From Deltaproteobacteria bacterium UBA5756 (GTDB lineage: Bacteria > Desulfobacterota > Syntrophorhabdia > Syntrophorhabdales > Syntrophorhabdaceae): a stretch of 13,566 nt of DNA. Each line of letters opens with the position of its first letter. Within the stretch, counting starts at the first letter, position 1. Both the position numbers and the translations under genes were made by a program. The notes below the pieces were generated by a model, which searched no databases, was not told the DNA's origin, and saw only the letters and a program-made list of their open reading frames with translations. Shown in pieces: positions 6,653 through 13,566 of this stretch. The DNA lies in assembly GCA_002418985.1 (NCBI GenBank), contig DIFE01000028.1:1-13566 (forward strand), in the 5' to 3' direction.

Positions 6653-6686
6653 GAGGCCCCCGGGATCATACCCGGGGGCCTCTTTT
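6653..6686 (+). terminator. Rho-independent terminator of acs
   Basis: GAGGCCCCCGGG (6653-6664) pairs perfectly with 6671-6682 around a 6-nt loop, followed by TTTT. It lies 30 bp after the acs stop. The next gene's ribosome binding site begins only 3 bp later, so that gene depends on readthrough or on a promoter not visible here. Confidence 0.93.
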
Positions 6687-6699
6687 ATGAGGTCATTTC

Positions 6700-7713
6700 A
6701 TGAATGACAGGGGTTCTCCATCCGGCGGTTCGGGATATCGGCTAAGCACAACCGGGGCTTACCACAGAGAAGATCTGAATACGCTGGGTTGGGAACTGAC
6801 GGTATGCAATTCCCTTAACCCCGTCGATACCCCGATACGAAGGATTCTCAAGCACAACGCCTCGTACGGACATCTCCTTTATGATTATCTCACGCGATTT
6901 ATGCCCCTTGAAAAGATCACATCCGTTCTGGAAATCGGCGGCGGTTACGGCTACCTCATGAAGGATTTTCTTATGAGAGATAGCGGACTAAATCCCTCGA
7001 TGCTGGATATCTCTCCCGTACTCCTCCAAAAGCAGCAGGAGACACTGGCCGGCCATGATGTCTCATATGTGCTGGAAGATGCCCTTGAGACGGACCCGAC
7101 TATTTTTGGGCGCCATGAACTGGCGATACTGAACGAAAACCTGGGGGATTTTCCCACCCTCATAGACATTGACCCCGTTATTCTCGAGGAAGCGCCGTCT
7201 TCGGCCGGCGCCGCCATGAGGACGAAGGTTCGCCGTTTTTTCACTGCTTACGGTCTGGAAAAGCCGAGGGAAGAATTCAACCTCAATATCGGGGCCATGG
7301 AAATGGTCGAAAGGCTGTGCTCATCCGGGATCCCCTACATTTTCATCGGCGAACACAGTTGTGAGGCAAGGGTCCCTCCGATGCTCGAACCGTACATAAC
7401 CATCCGGTCCGAGGGAAACCCCAGACGTATCCCACTTAAGGGGCACGATGAATACACCATAAAATTCTCCTATCTGCAGAGGATAGCCGGGTATCATGGA
7501 TATAATACCGTGCGTGGCCCCTTTGCGGATTTCATCACTCCAATCCTCACAGAGAGACTGAAGGCTACTCTCGCTACCAGGGGTCTTTACAGCGACGCCG
7601 AAGAGACGGTCTACCACTTCGTCGGCGACCTGCATGAGTATGAGTACCTTATCATGGTCAAAGAAGGGTATGGGATTAAGGGCTGCCTCACCACCACCGA
7701 CCCCCTCGCCTGA
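6700..7713 (+). CDS. Class I SAM-dependent methyltransferase, substrate unknown
   Basis: A 337-residue soluble protein with a Rossmann methyltransferase core. Motif I is LEIGGGYGYL at 77-86; an acidic strand end follows with Asp103 in MLDIS; NENLGDFP (145-152) is in the motif IV position. The order of motif I, an S-P-x-L-x-x-x-Q helix, and an N-E-x-x-D/G-x-x-P strand recalls the MidA/NDUFAF7 group (PF02636), whose members methylate protein arginine, but similarity is too loose to assign a substrate. About 70 residues before motif I and over 150 after motif IV are unassigned. The start has GAGGT at 6689-6693. It sits directly after the acs terminator and converges on the OFA transporter, so the context gives little help. 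Confidence 0.7.
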   Translation: MNDRGSPSGGSGYRLSTTGAYHREDLNTLGWELTVCNSLNPVDTPIRRILKHNASYGHLLYDYLTRFMPLEKITSVLEIGGGYGYLMKDFLMRDSGLNPSMLDISPVLLQKQQETLAGHDVSYVLEDALETDPTIFGRHELAILNENLGDFPTLIDIDPVILEEAPSSAGAAMRTKVRRFFTAYGLEKPREEFNLNIGAMEMVERLCSSGIPYIFIGEHSCEARVPPMLEPYITIRSEGNPRRIPLKGHDEYTIKFSYLQRIAGYHGYNTVRGPFADFITPILTERLKATLATRGLYSDAEETVYHFVGDLHEYEYLIMVKEGYGIKGCLTTTDPLA

Positions 7714-7721
7714 ATGCCGAC

Positions 7722-7752
7722 AAAAAAAGGAGGCATGTGACCATGCCCCCTT
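7722..7752 (-). terminator. Terminator of the OFA transporter gene
   Basis: On the minus strand AAGGGGGCATG (7752-7742) pairs with 7737-7727 around a 4-nt loop, with a single mismatch, and is followed by an uninterrupted run of seven T (7728-7722). It begins 22 bp after the transporter stop and 8 bp from the end of the convergent methyltransferase gene. Confidence 0.88.
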
Positions 7753-7774
7753 GTGATATTCCTTATTATTGAGA

Positions 7775-9007
7775 TCACTTTTTCGGTGGACGAAGAAGGG
7801 CGAAGGCGACAAAGATGCCCACGATGGATAGGATCAACGTAGGCCAGAAGGCCGCTGTATAGCTTCCGAAGGTATCTTTTGCCATGCCCGAGATGATGCC
7901 GCCGACGATGGCTCCCAGGCCGTAGGCGCTGAACACGACGCCATATTTCTGCGCGTACCCCTCAAGACCGAAGAAGGATGCCGTACTTGCCGGACCGATT
8001 GCGAGCCAGCCACCAAGGGTGAGCCAGAAGCCGCAGAAGGCGATCGCAAAAAGCGCCACCGAACCTTTACCCGCGCTCAACATCATAAGAGAGGAAACCC
8101 CGATGATCACGAAAGTAACAATGGCTGCATACCTCGGCGTTATCTTGTCTGCAAGGGTGCCGAAAATCGGCCTCCCTATACCGTTAAAGATAGCAAAGAT
8201 GGATACCAGAAAAGCTGCGGTGCCCACATCGAGTCCGATGACCTCTCCGCCTACCGTGGCAGAAACGCCTATTGCCATGAGACCTGCCGTGGTGCCGAAA
8301 AGGTAACAGATCCAGAGACCGTAAAAACTCGATGTCTTAACCATACTGCCCGGGGTGATCGCCGCAGCTGCGCCGCCTGCGGCCTGCGGCGGGTTCCATC
8401 CTGCCGGTTTCCATCCTGCCGGGGGGAACTTCATGAACATTGAGAGGACGACTGTCACCACGAGGAATCCGGCGCCCATATAAAGAAAGGTGTTCAAGGC
8501 CCCGGAAGAAGCGATGAGAGACTTTGCAAGGGGTGCCGTTATGAAGGCGGAACCGCCAAAACCGAGGAGCGCCAGTCCGACGGCCAGACCTTTTTTATCG
8601 GGGAACCACCTGGTGCATACCGAGACGGGCCCTCCATACACAAGGCCGACCCCGGCACCGCCGATGATGCCGTATGTGATCGAGACCATCGTTATGCTGC
8701 CTGAGAATTTCGCGAGCATCCATCCGAGGCCGACGACGATGCCGCCGATGACCATGACGATACGGGGACCGAGCCTGTCGATGAATCTTCCTGCCAAAAA
8801 CGTGAAAATGGCAAAGACTGCGATGAAGACCATGAAGGGCATGTTGCCCTGCTTTGCCGTTGCGCTGAAAAGTTTTTCAAGAGGCCCTTTGAAAACGCTG
8901 TATGCGTAGACCGCTCCGAGGCACAGGTTGATGACCATGCCGAGGATTACGAATACCCACCTCCCTGCGTTTGCCGACATACCAAATACCCTTGTGTTAT
9001 CGGACAT
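7775..9007 (-). CDS. OFA-family MFS transporter (oxalate/formate-type)
   Basis: Inner-membrane major facilitator of about 12 segments, 410 residues. The first segment reads LGMVINLCLGAVYAYSVF, typical of the oxalate:formate antiporter family, and the second half has the matching GPASTASFFG and YGLGAIVGGIISG pattern near the C-terminus. A loop with PAGWKPAGWNPP, made by a 15-bp tandem duplication at 8394-8422, joins the two six-helix halves. The start at 9007 is chosen over the longer 9097 frame because GGGGAGGT lies nine bases upstream and the extra 30 codons would run through the promoter/operator. The transported acid is unknown: OFA members carry various mono- and dicarboxylates. Confidence 0.9.
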   Translation of the reverse strand: MSDNTRVFGMSANAGRWVFVILGMVINLCLGAVYAYSVFKGPLEKLFSATAKQGNMPFMVFIAVFAIFTFLAGRFIDRLGPRIVMVIGGIVVGLGWMLAKFSGSITMVSITYGIIGGAGVGLVYGGPVSVCTRWFPDKKGLAVGLALLGFGGSAFITAPLAKSLIASSGALNTFLYMGAGFLVVTVVLSMFMKFPPAGWKPAGWNPPQAAGGAAAAITPGSMVKTSSFYGLWICYLFGTTAGLMAIGVSATVGGEVIGLDVGTAAFLVSIFAIFNGIGRPIFGTLADKITPRYAAIVTFVIIGVSSLMMLSAGKGSVALFAIAFCGFWLTLGGWLAIGPASTASFFGLEGYAQKYGVVFSAYGLGAIVGGIISGMAKDTFGSYTAAFWPTLILSIVGIFVAFALLRPPKK

Positions 9008-9041
9008 ATGCGCTACCTCCCCTTTTTTGTATGAGACCGGA

Positions 9042-9097
9042 ATGTTGCAGAAAATTATTATACTCACGTCGAGAATGTCAAGAATTTTCTGTAACAT
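9042..9097 (-). promoter_or_regulatory. OFA transporter promoter between arms of a 15-bp inverted repeat
   Basis: On the minus strand TTGACA (9081-9076) and AATAAT (9059-9054) lie 16 bp apart, predicting a start near 9047. Two inverted arms flank this promoter: 9042-9056 and 9083-9097 are complementary at 14 of 15 positions (arm sequence ATGTTRCAGAAAATT), with centres 41 bp apart, close to four helical turns. One arm lies just upstream of the -35 and the other overlaps the -10 and start. The layout suits a repressor binding both arms; the regulator is not in this window. Confidence 0.75.
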
Positions 9098-9306
9098 CCT
9101 TCACAAGCGCTGCAAGCTCGCGACTGTCGATTGCGTGGCGCCTCAACCCACTGAAAAAATATTTGTATTTTTTCTTCCATTATTCCGATGTGTTGGGAAT
9201 TTGTGAGATTCCCGGGTTCCCAAAAAACTCCTTTTCTTCGACTTTTTGGATACCTCCGTATTCCATAACAGGATGGCTCTTTATTGGGATAAGGCCAAAA
9301 AAGCTC
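9098..9306. other. Intergenic stretch without a gene
   Basis: Between the OFA operator and the rpsL promoter I find no ORF with a ribosome binding site and no tRNA. The one structure is at 9193-9223: TTGGGAA pairs with 9217-9223, and competing with it GGGAAT (9195-9200) pairs with ATTCCC (9208-9213), so two hairpins are mutually exclusive. Neither is followed by a T-run on the plus strand. An A-run at 9298-9303 just before the rpsL -35 could be an UP element. Confidence 0.4.
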
Positions 9307-9334
9307 TTGACATTAAAAGGGGTAATCGTTTAAT
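9307..9334 (+). promoter_or_regulatory. Promoter of the str operon
   Basis: TTGACA (9307-9312, perfect) and TTTAAT (9329-9334, 5/6) are 16 bp apart; TAATAT at 9331 with an 18-bp spacer is an alternative -10. Transcription would begin near 9341, giving a leader of about 65 nt before rpsL. Confidence 0.7.
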
Positions 9335-9367
9335 ATAGCACTGCTTTTTGCGCCACTGTTGACCTAT

Positions 9368-9396
9368 ATCCCTTCAAGATAAGGGATTATTTTTTT
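9368..9396 (+). promoter_or_regulatory. Terminator-like hairpin in the rpsL leader (possible attenuator)
   Basis: ATCCCTT (9368-9374) pairs perfectly with AAGGGAT (9381-9387) around a 6-nt loop. TATTTTTTT follows (9388-9396), and then at once the rpsL Shine-Dalgarno GGAGGT (9397-9402). A hairpin plus T-run between promoter and first gene is the layout of a transcription attenuator. The stem is short, so it may be weak. Confidence 0.6.
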
Positions 9397-9406
9397 GGAG
9401 GTATTG

Positions 9407-9781
9407 ATGCCTACTATTAACCAATTAGTGAGGCTTGGGAGAGAAGCCGTCAAAAAGAAGAGCTCTTCTCCAGCCCTGACGAACTGCCCTCAAAAGAGGG
9501 GAGTTTGCGTAAGGGTCTATACGACGACGCCCAAGAAACCGAACTCGGCACTCCGCAAGGTTGCCCGTGTGAGGCTCACGAACAGCATCGAAGTTACGAC
9601 CTATATTCCCGGTATCGGCCACAACCTGCAGGAACACTCAGTCGTCCTAATCAGGGGCGGCAGGGTAAAAGACTTACCAGGCGTCCGGTATCATATAATC
9701 AGAGGGTCGCTCGATGCCAGCGGTGTTGCGAACAGGAAGAAGAGCAGGTCCAAGTATGGGGCAAAGAAACCGAAACAATAA
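9407..9781 (+). CDS. rpsL: 30S ribosomal protein S12
   Basis: A 124-residue protein of the 30S decoding centre. The sequence carries the invariant CPQKRG, TTTPKKPNSALRK and GGRVKDLPGVRYH segments. Lys43 and Lys88, where streptomycin-resistance changes occur in other bacteria, are wild type, and Asp89, the beta-methylthiolation site in E. coli, is present. The start at 9407 is preferred over the in-frame ATG at 9395 because GGAGGT (9397-9402) lies between the two. It opens the str operon; rpsG follows after 13 bp. The opposite-strand neighbour is the OFA transporter rather than rpoC. Confidence 0.98.
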   Translation: MPTINQLVRLGREAVKKKSSSPALTNCPQKRGVCVRVYTTTPKKPNSALRKVARVRLTNSIEVTTYIPGIGHNLQEHSVVLIRGGRVKDLPGVRYHIIRGSLDASGVANRKKSRSKYGAKKPKQ

Positions 9782-9794
9782 GGGAGCATAAGAA

Positions 9795-10265
9795 ATGCCA
9801 CGCAAAGGACACATATCGAAACGGGAAAAAACACCCGATCCAAAGTACAATGACATGATGGTTCAGAGGCTCATCAACTGCGTGATGCTCGACGGGAAGA
9901 AGAGCACGGCGTCGGGGATCGTGTACGGTGCGATAAATCTCATCGAAGAGCGACTGAAAGAAGAAGGTCTCAAGATTTTCCACAAGGCCCTCGACAACAT
10001 CAAGCCGGAGATCGAGGTTAAGGCGAGACGTGTCGGCGGCGCCACCTACCAGGTACCTGTAGAAGTAAGGCTCAACAGAAAACTCTCACTCGGCATAAGA
10101 TGGCTCATCCGCTATTCGCGGGCACGTTCAGAAAAGTCGATGATGGAGAGGCTTGCGGGCGAGTTGATCGACGCTTACAACAACAAGGGAAGCGCGGTCA
10201 AGAAAAGAGAAGACACCCACAAGATGGCAGAAGCCAACAAGGCCTTCGCACACTACAGGTGGTAA
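9795..10265 (+). CDS. rpsG: 30S ribosomal protein S7
   Basis: A 156-residue primary 16S rRNA binding protein of the 30S head, at the usual bacterial length. It shows the N-terminal MPRKGHISKRE, the VQRLINCVMLDGKKS helix, VGGATYQVPVEV, and the C-terminal REDTHKMAEANKAFAHYRW. GGGAG at 9782-9786 is the ribosome binding site. In E. coli, S7 represses the operon through a long rpsL-rpsG spacer of about 100 nt; here the spacer is only 13 nt, so that site is absent in its E. coli form. The gap to fusA is 10 bp. Confidence 0.98.
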   Translation: MPRKGHISKREKTPDPKYNDMMVQRLINCVMLDGKKSTASGIVYGAINLIEERLKEEGLKIFHKALDNIKPEIEVKARRVGGATYQVPVEVRLNRKLSLGIRWLIRYSRARSEKSMMERLAGELIDAYNNKGSAVKKREDTHKMAEANKAFAHYRW

Positions 10266-10275
10266 CAGGTTTATA

Positions 10276-12354
10276 ATGAACAATCGAGTAAGAAATGTGG
10301 GGATCATGGCGCACATCGATGCAGGGAAGACGACTGCAACGGAGAGGATCCTCTTTTATACCGGCGTCAACAACAGGATCGGCGAGGTTGATGATGGCGC
10401 CGCAACGATGGACTGGATGGAAGAAGAGAAGGAGCGGGGAATCACGATCACGGCCGCCGCGACCACCTGCTTCTGGCGGGACCACCGGGTCAATATCATC
10501 GATACTCCGGGACACATAGATTTCACCATCGAGGTCGGCAGGTCGCTTCGCGTTCTTGATGGGGCGGTGGCCCTTTTCTCGGGCGTCGAAGGCGTAGAGC
10601 CTCAGTCGGAGACCGTCTGGAGACAGGCGGACCGGTACGGCGTACCCCGCATAGGGTTCATTAACAAAATGGACAGGCCCGGATCGGACTTCGACAAATG
10701 TACCGCCATGATGCGCGACATCCTGCGGGCCAACCCGCTTGCGCTTCAGATACCCGTTAAGAACGGCGATGACTTCATCGGGGTTATCGACATCATTGAA
10801 GAGAAGATGAACAGGTATGACAGGGACCGTATGGGTCTCGACTGCGGTGATGAGGAAATCCCCGAAGAGTACAAAGAAAAAGTCCATACGCTCAGAGAGG
10901 CAATGTTCGAGTCTTTGTCGGAGATTGATGATCACCTTATGGGGCAATACCTCGATGGTGGACACATCAGCAACGAGGCGATAAAAAACGTCATCAGGAA
11001 AGGAACTTTGGAAGGCAAGATCCTGCCGGTCCTTTGTGGCAGCGCTTTCAAGAACAAGGGTATTCAGCCGCTGCTCGATGCCATCGTCGATTACCTTCCG
11101 TCACCGGACGATGTTGCTCCCTACCAGTGCTGGACCAGGGAAGGCGAAGAGCTGAGCCTCAAAGGCATCGAAACAGAGCCGATGAGTGCCCTCGTCTTCA
11201 AAATAATGACGGACCCTTTCGTAGGTCACCTGAGTTACATCCGGGTTTATTCGGGCGAGCTCAAGGCAGGCGATACGATAACGAATACGTCGCGGGACAA
11301 AACGGAACGTGTGGGCAGGATACTCAGGCTCCACGCCAATAAACGCGAGGACGTCAAAAAGGTCAGCGCCGGCGATATTTGCGCTATCGTGGGATTAAAA
11401 GGCGCCGTTACAGGCGACACTCTTGTATCCACCGACCACGACGTGGTTTTCGAGACTATCGAGATCCCCTCGCCTGTCCTGTCCTGTGCCATCACACCGA
11501 AGAAAAAGGACGACCTGAAAAAGATGTGGCTGGTTTTCAACAAGTACACCGTTGAAGATCCGTCATTGACTGTGAAGCTCGATGGGGATACCGGCGAAGT
11601 GATCCTCTCCGGGATGGGTGAGCTCCATCTCGAGATCATTATGGACCGGGCCAAGAGGGAGCATGGCCTTAACATGGTCACGTCACCTCCGCAGGTCGCC
11701 TATCGTGAGACTATCACCAGGCCCGCTTCGGCGGTGGGAAAATACATAAAACAATCGGGCGGCCGCGGGCAGTATGGCCACGTTGTCATCAATATAGCCC
11801 CTCATGACGGCGCCGATTTTGTCTTCGAGAACAAGATCATCGGCGGCGCCATACCCAAGGAATACATAAGCAGCATCGAGACGGGCATCAGGGAAGCCCT
11901 GGAAAAGGGCATTTATCTGGGCTATCCCCTTATTAATGTTAAGGTGGAGCTCATCGACGGTTCCTATCACGATGTCGATTCCTCGGAGCTGGCATTCAAG
12001 CTCGCGGGGTCACTTGCCGTAAAAGAGGCTGTATCGAAGGCAAACCCCGTGGTTCTTGAACCTATCATGAAGGTCGACATCCATTGTCCGCAGGAAGCCA
12101 TGGGCGCCGTGATCGGAGACGCCACGTCGCGCAGGGGAAGAGTCCTTGAGGTCGATGATCGAAATGGTTTCAAACACGTCCTCGCCCACATCCCTCTTGA
12201 CGAGATGTTCGGCTACACAACGCAGCTTCGCTCGCTGACGCAGGGACGCGGTTACTCCAGTATGGAATTTTTCCATTACCACCCCGTACCATCCAACATA
12301 TTAGAGAATTTAAGAAGAAAAGATAAATTTGCAACGGAGGTCCTCTATGGGTAA
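10276..12354 (+). CDS. fusA: Translation elongation factor G
   Basis: A 692-residue GTPase that drives tRNA-mRNA translocation and, with RRF, ribosome recycling. G-domain motifs are complete: AHIDAGKTT (12-20), RGITI (54-58), DTPGH (76-80, with catalytic His80), NKMD (130-133) and CGSAFKNKG. Domain IV retains GGRGQYGHV and the tip His565 in SYHDVDSSE, so translocase function is likely. The N-terminus is short (six residues before RNVGI), and Gly88 stands where E. coli and Thermus EF-G have Glu (IEVER). The ribosome binding site is weak (AGG at 10267-10269). The final eight bases overlap tuf (ATGGGTAA), implying coupling. A divergent EF-G subfamily is possible, but operon position favours the housekeeping copy. 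Confidence 0.96.
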   Translation: MNNRVRNVGIMAHIDAGKTTATERILFYTGVNNRIGEVDDGAATMDWMEEEKERGITITAAATTCFWRDHRVNIIDTPGHIDFTIEVGRSLRVLDGAVALFSGVEGVEPQSETVWRQADRYGVPRIGFINKMDRPGSDFDKCTAMMRDILRANPLALQIPVKNGDDFIGVIDIIEEKMNRYDRDRMGLDCGDEEIPEEYKEKVHTLREAMFESLSEIDDHLMGQYLDGGHISNEAIKNVIRKGTLEGKILPVLCGSAFKNKGIQPLLDAIVDYLPSPDDVAPYQCWTREGEELSLKGIETEPMSALVFKIMTDPFVGHLSYIRVYSGELKAGDTITNTSRDKTERVGRILRLHANKREDVKKVSAGDICAIVGLKGAVTGDTLVSTDHDVVFETIEIPSPVLSCAITPKKKDDLKKMWLVFNKYTVEDPSLTVKLDGDTGEVILSGMGELHLEIIMDRAKREHGLNMVTSPPQVAYRETITRPASAVGKYIKQSGGRGQYGHVVINIAPHDGADFVFENKIIGGAIPKEYISSIETGIREALEKGIYLGYPLINVKVELIDGSYHDVDSSELAFKLAGSLAVKEAVSKANPVVLEPIMKVDIHCPQEAMGAVIGDATSRRGRVLEVDDRNGFKHVLAHIPLDEMFGYTTQLRSLTQGRGYSSMEFFHYHPVPSNILENLRRKDKFATEVLYG

Positions 12355-13546
12355 GAAAAAGTTTGAACGGACGAAACCACATGTGAACATAGGAACCATC
12401 GGACATATAGATCACGGGAAGACCACCCTGACGAGTGCTATCACACGGTGTCTTGCCAATAAAGGTCAGGCCCAGTGGATTCCTTTTGACCAGATCGACA
12501 AGGCCCCGGAAGAAAAGGAAAGGGGCATCACCATCGCCACCGCCCACGTGGAGTACGAGACGGACAACCGCCACTACGCGCACGTGGACTGCCCGGGCCA
12601 TGCCGACTATATCAAGAACATGATCACCGGAGCCGCCCAGATGGACGGCGCCATCCTGGTTGTGGGCGCCAATGACGGCCCCATGCCCCAGACCCGTGAG
12701 CACATCCTGCTCGCCCGCCAGGTCGGCGTGCCTTCCATGGTCGTCTACCTCAACAAGACGGACATGGTCGACGACCCGGAACTTATCGAGCTCGTCGAGA
12801 TGGAGCTCAGGGAGCTTCTTACCCAGTACGAGTTTCCCGGTGACGAGATCCCCATCATAAAGGGATCGGCCTTAAAGGCGCTCGAGCACGGCTGCGGCGA
12901 TCCCAACTGCCCCGACTGCAAGAGCATCTACGAACTCCTGGCGGCCGTCGACTCCTACATACCGGAGCCGGCCCGTGATACGGACAAGCCCTTCCTCATG
13001 CCCGTCGAGGACGTCTTCACCATCTCCGGCCGCGGCACCGTCGTGACCGGCAGGATAGAGAGAGGCGCCGTCAAGCCCGGCGAGGAGGTAGAGATCGTCG
13101 GCTTCCGTCCCACGGCAAAGACCGTCACCACCTCCGTGGAGATGTTCCGCAAGATACTCGACCAGGGCATAGCGGGCGACAACGTCGGCCTCCTGCTCCG
13201 CGGCACCAAGAAGGACGAGGTGGAGCGCGGCCAGGTCATCGCCAAGCCCGGTTCCATAACACCCCATACGAAGTTCAAGGGTGAAGTATACATCCTCAAC
13301 AAGGAAGAGGGCGGGCGCCATACACCCTTCTTCTCCGGGTACCGTCCCCAGTTCTACCTGAGGACCACCGACGTGACCGGTGTGGCGAAGCTGCCCGAAG
13401 GCGTGGAGATGGTCATGCCCGGCGACAACGTGACGCTGTCAGTCGAGCTTGTCACCCCCATCGCACTGGAAAAGGAACTCCGTTTCGCCATCCGTGAGGG
13501 CGGCAAGACAGTCGGTGCCGGCGTCGTCACCGAGATAATTGAATAA
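12347..13546 (+). CDS. tuf: Translation elongation factor Tu
   Basis: A 399-residue GTPase that delivers aminoacyl-tRNA to the ribosome. G motifs: GHIDHGKTT (19-27), RGITI, DCPGH (81-85), NKTD (136-139) and GSAL (173-176). Domains 2 and 3 are complete, ending in VTEIIE. Just after GSAL there is an insertion of about five residues relative to E. coli, carrying His181, Cys183, Cys188 and Cys191 in the form HxCx4CxxC, a possible metal site. The start at 12347 is chosen over 12329 because GGAGG (12336-12340) lies six bases before it and the protein then begins at the conserved KKKFERTKPHVN. It overlaps fusA by 8 bp. Third-position C/G seems much higher from about 12525 onward than in fusA. Confidence 0.98.
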   Translation: MGKKKFERTKPHVNIGTIGHIDHGKTTLTSAITRCLANKGQAQWIPFDQIDKAPEEKERGITIATAHVEYETDNRHYAHVDCPGHADYIKNMITGAAQMDGAILVVGANDGPMPQTREHILLARQVGVPSMVVYLNKTDMVDDPELIELVEMELRELLTQYEFPGDEIPIIKGSALKALEHGCGDPNCPDCKSIYELLAAVDSYIPEPARDTDKPFLMPVEDVFTISGRGTVVTGRIERGAVKPGEEVEIVGFRPTAKTVTTSVEMFRKILDQGIAGDNVGLLLRGTKKDEVERGQVIAKPGSITPHTKFKGEVYILNKEEGGRHTPFFSGYRPQFYLRTTDVTGVAKLPEGVEMVMPGDNVTLSVELVTPIALEKELRFAIREGGKTVGAGVVTEIIE

Positions 13547-13558
13547 AGGGGAATTACA

Positions 13559-13566
13559 ATGCGGCA
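13559..13566 (+). CDS. Start of next gene, probably rpsJ (S10), truncated by window
   Basis: AAGGGG at 13546-13551 precedes an ATG at 13559 by seven bases, 12 bp after the tuf stop. Only Met-Arg and part of a third codon (CA) are visible, so identity rests on the common bacterial order tuf-rpsJ alone. Confidence 0.45.

Noticed and set aside
8394..8422. 15-bp tandem duplication in the OFA gene
   Set aside because: It is in frame and only lengthens the central cytoplasmic loop (PAGWK-PAGWN); noted in the gene entry but not a repeat element.
8490..8909. Long open frame on the plus strand inside the OFA transporter
   Set aside because: Its Met/Pro/Thr-rich composition is the usual antisense shadow of a membrane protein, and it has no convincing domain.
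9008..9097. N-terminal extension of the OFA transporter
   Set aside because: The extra 30 codons cover the promoter and operator arms, and the strong GGGGAGGT site fits the start at 9007.
10198..10965. 255-codon minus-strand frame across rpsG and fusA
   Set aside because: It runs antisense to highly conserved ribosomal and EF-G coding sequence, with no motif of its own.
12329..12346. Six-codon upstream extension of tuf
   Set aside because: The GGAGG ribosome binding site lies inside this extension, and EF-Tu conservation begins at the later Met.
1..13566. CRISPR array, tRNA, rRNA, phage or toxin-antitoxin genes
   Set aside because: I looked on both strands and found no spaced repeats of CRISPR type, no cloverleaf, and no supporting coding frames.

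Overview
The window looks like ordinary chromosomal DNA from a Gram-negative, probably anaerobic bacterium. The evidence is a signal-peptide-bearing LysM/YkuD L,D-transpeptidase, Lgt, an AMP-forming acetyl-CoA synthetase beside a beta-carbonic anhydrase, an oxalate/formate-type (OFA) MFS transporter and the str ribosomal operon. The mix, with AGG-rich arginine codons and many small extragenic repeats, suggests a Desulfobacterota/deltaproteobacterial lineage, possibly Syntrophorhabdus-like. That placement is inference, because there is no rRNA gene here and no search could be run.

Layout. Positions 1-112 hold a 24-bp tandem repeat cut by the window edge. An L,D-transpeptidase (minus strand, 210-1217) is divergent from a plus-strand run: a TraB/ChaN-like protein (1294-2010), a HAD phosphatase overlapping it by 8 bp (2003-2620), and lgt (2720-3526). 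Lgt converges on a beta-carbonic anhydrase (3807-4391, minus). Their 280-bp gap is packed with hairpins and bounded by perfect 13-bp inverted repeats. The carbonic anhydrase is divergent from acs (4634-6622). Each of the two has a good sigma70-type promoter, and acs also has a palindrome over its -35 and two tandem 20-bp hairpin repeats in its leader. A strong terminator closes acs. A class I SAM-dependent methyltransferase of unknown substrate follows (6700-7713) and converges on the OFA transporter (7775-9007, minus), whose promoter sits between two arms of a 15-bp inverted repeat. A roughly 400-bp control region then leads into rpsL-rpsG-fusA-tuf (9407-13546) and the first codons of the next gene, probably rpsJ.

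How the genes relate. Lgt and the L,D-transpeptidase are envelope functions. Acs and carbonic anhydrase fit acetate and CO2/bicarbonate metabolism. The str operon is the translation core (S12, S7, EF-G, EF-Tu); the genes are closely spaced or overlapping and look co-transcribed from one promoter, behind a terminator-like hairpin directly upstream of the rpsL Shine-Dalgarno.

I see no mobile gene, CRISPR array, tRNA or rRNA, and no convincing new multi-gene system. The points most worth a second look are regulatory: the acs leader repeats, the OFA operator dyad, the rpsL leader hairpin and the inverted-repeat-bounded block at 3531-3801. A His/Cys cluster in the EF-Tu G domain is also of interest.
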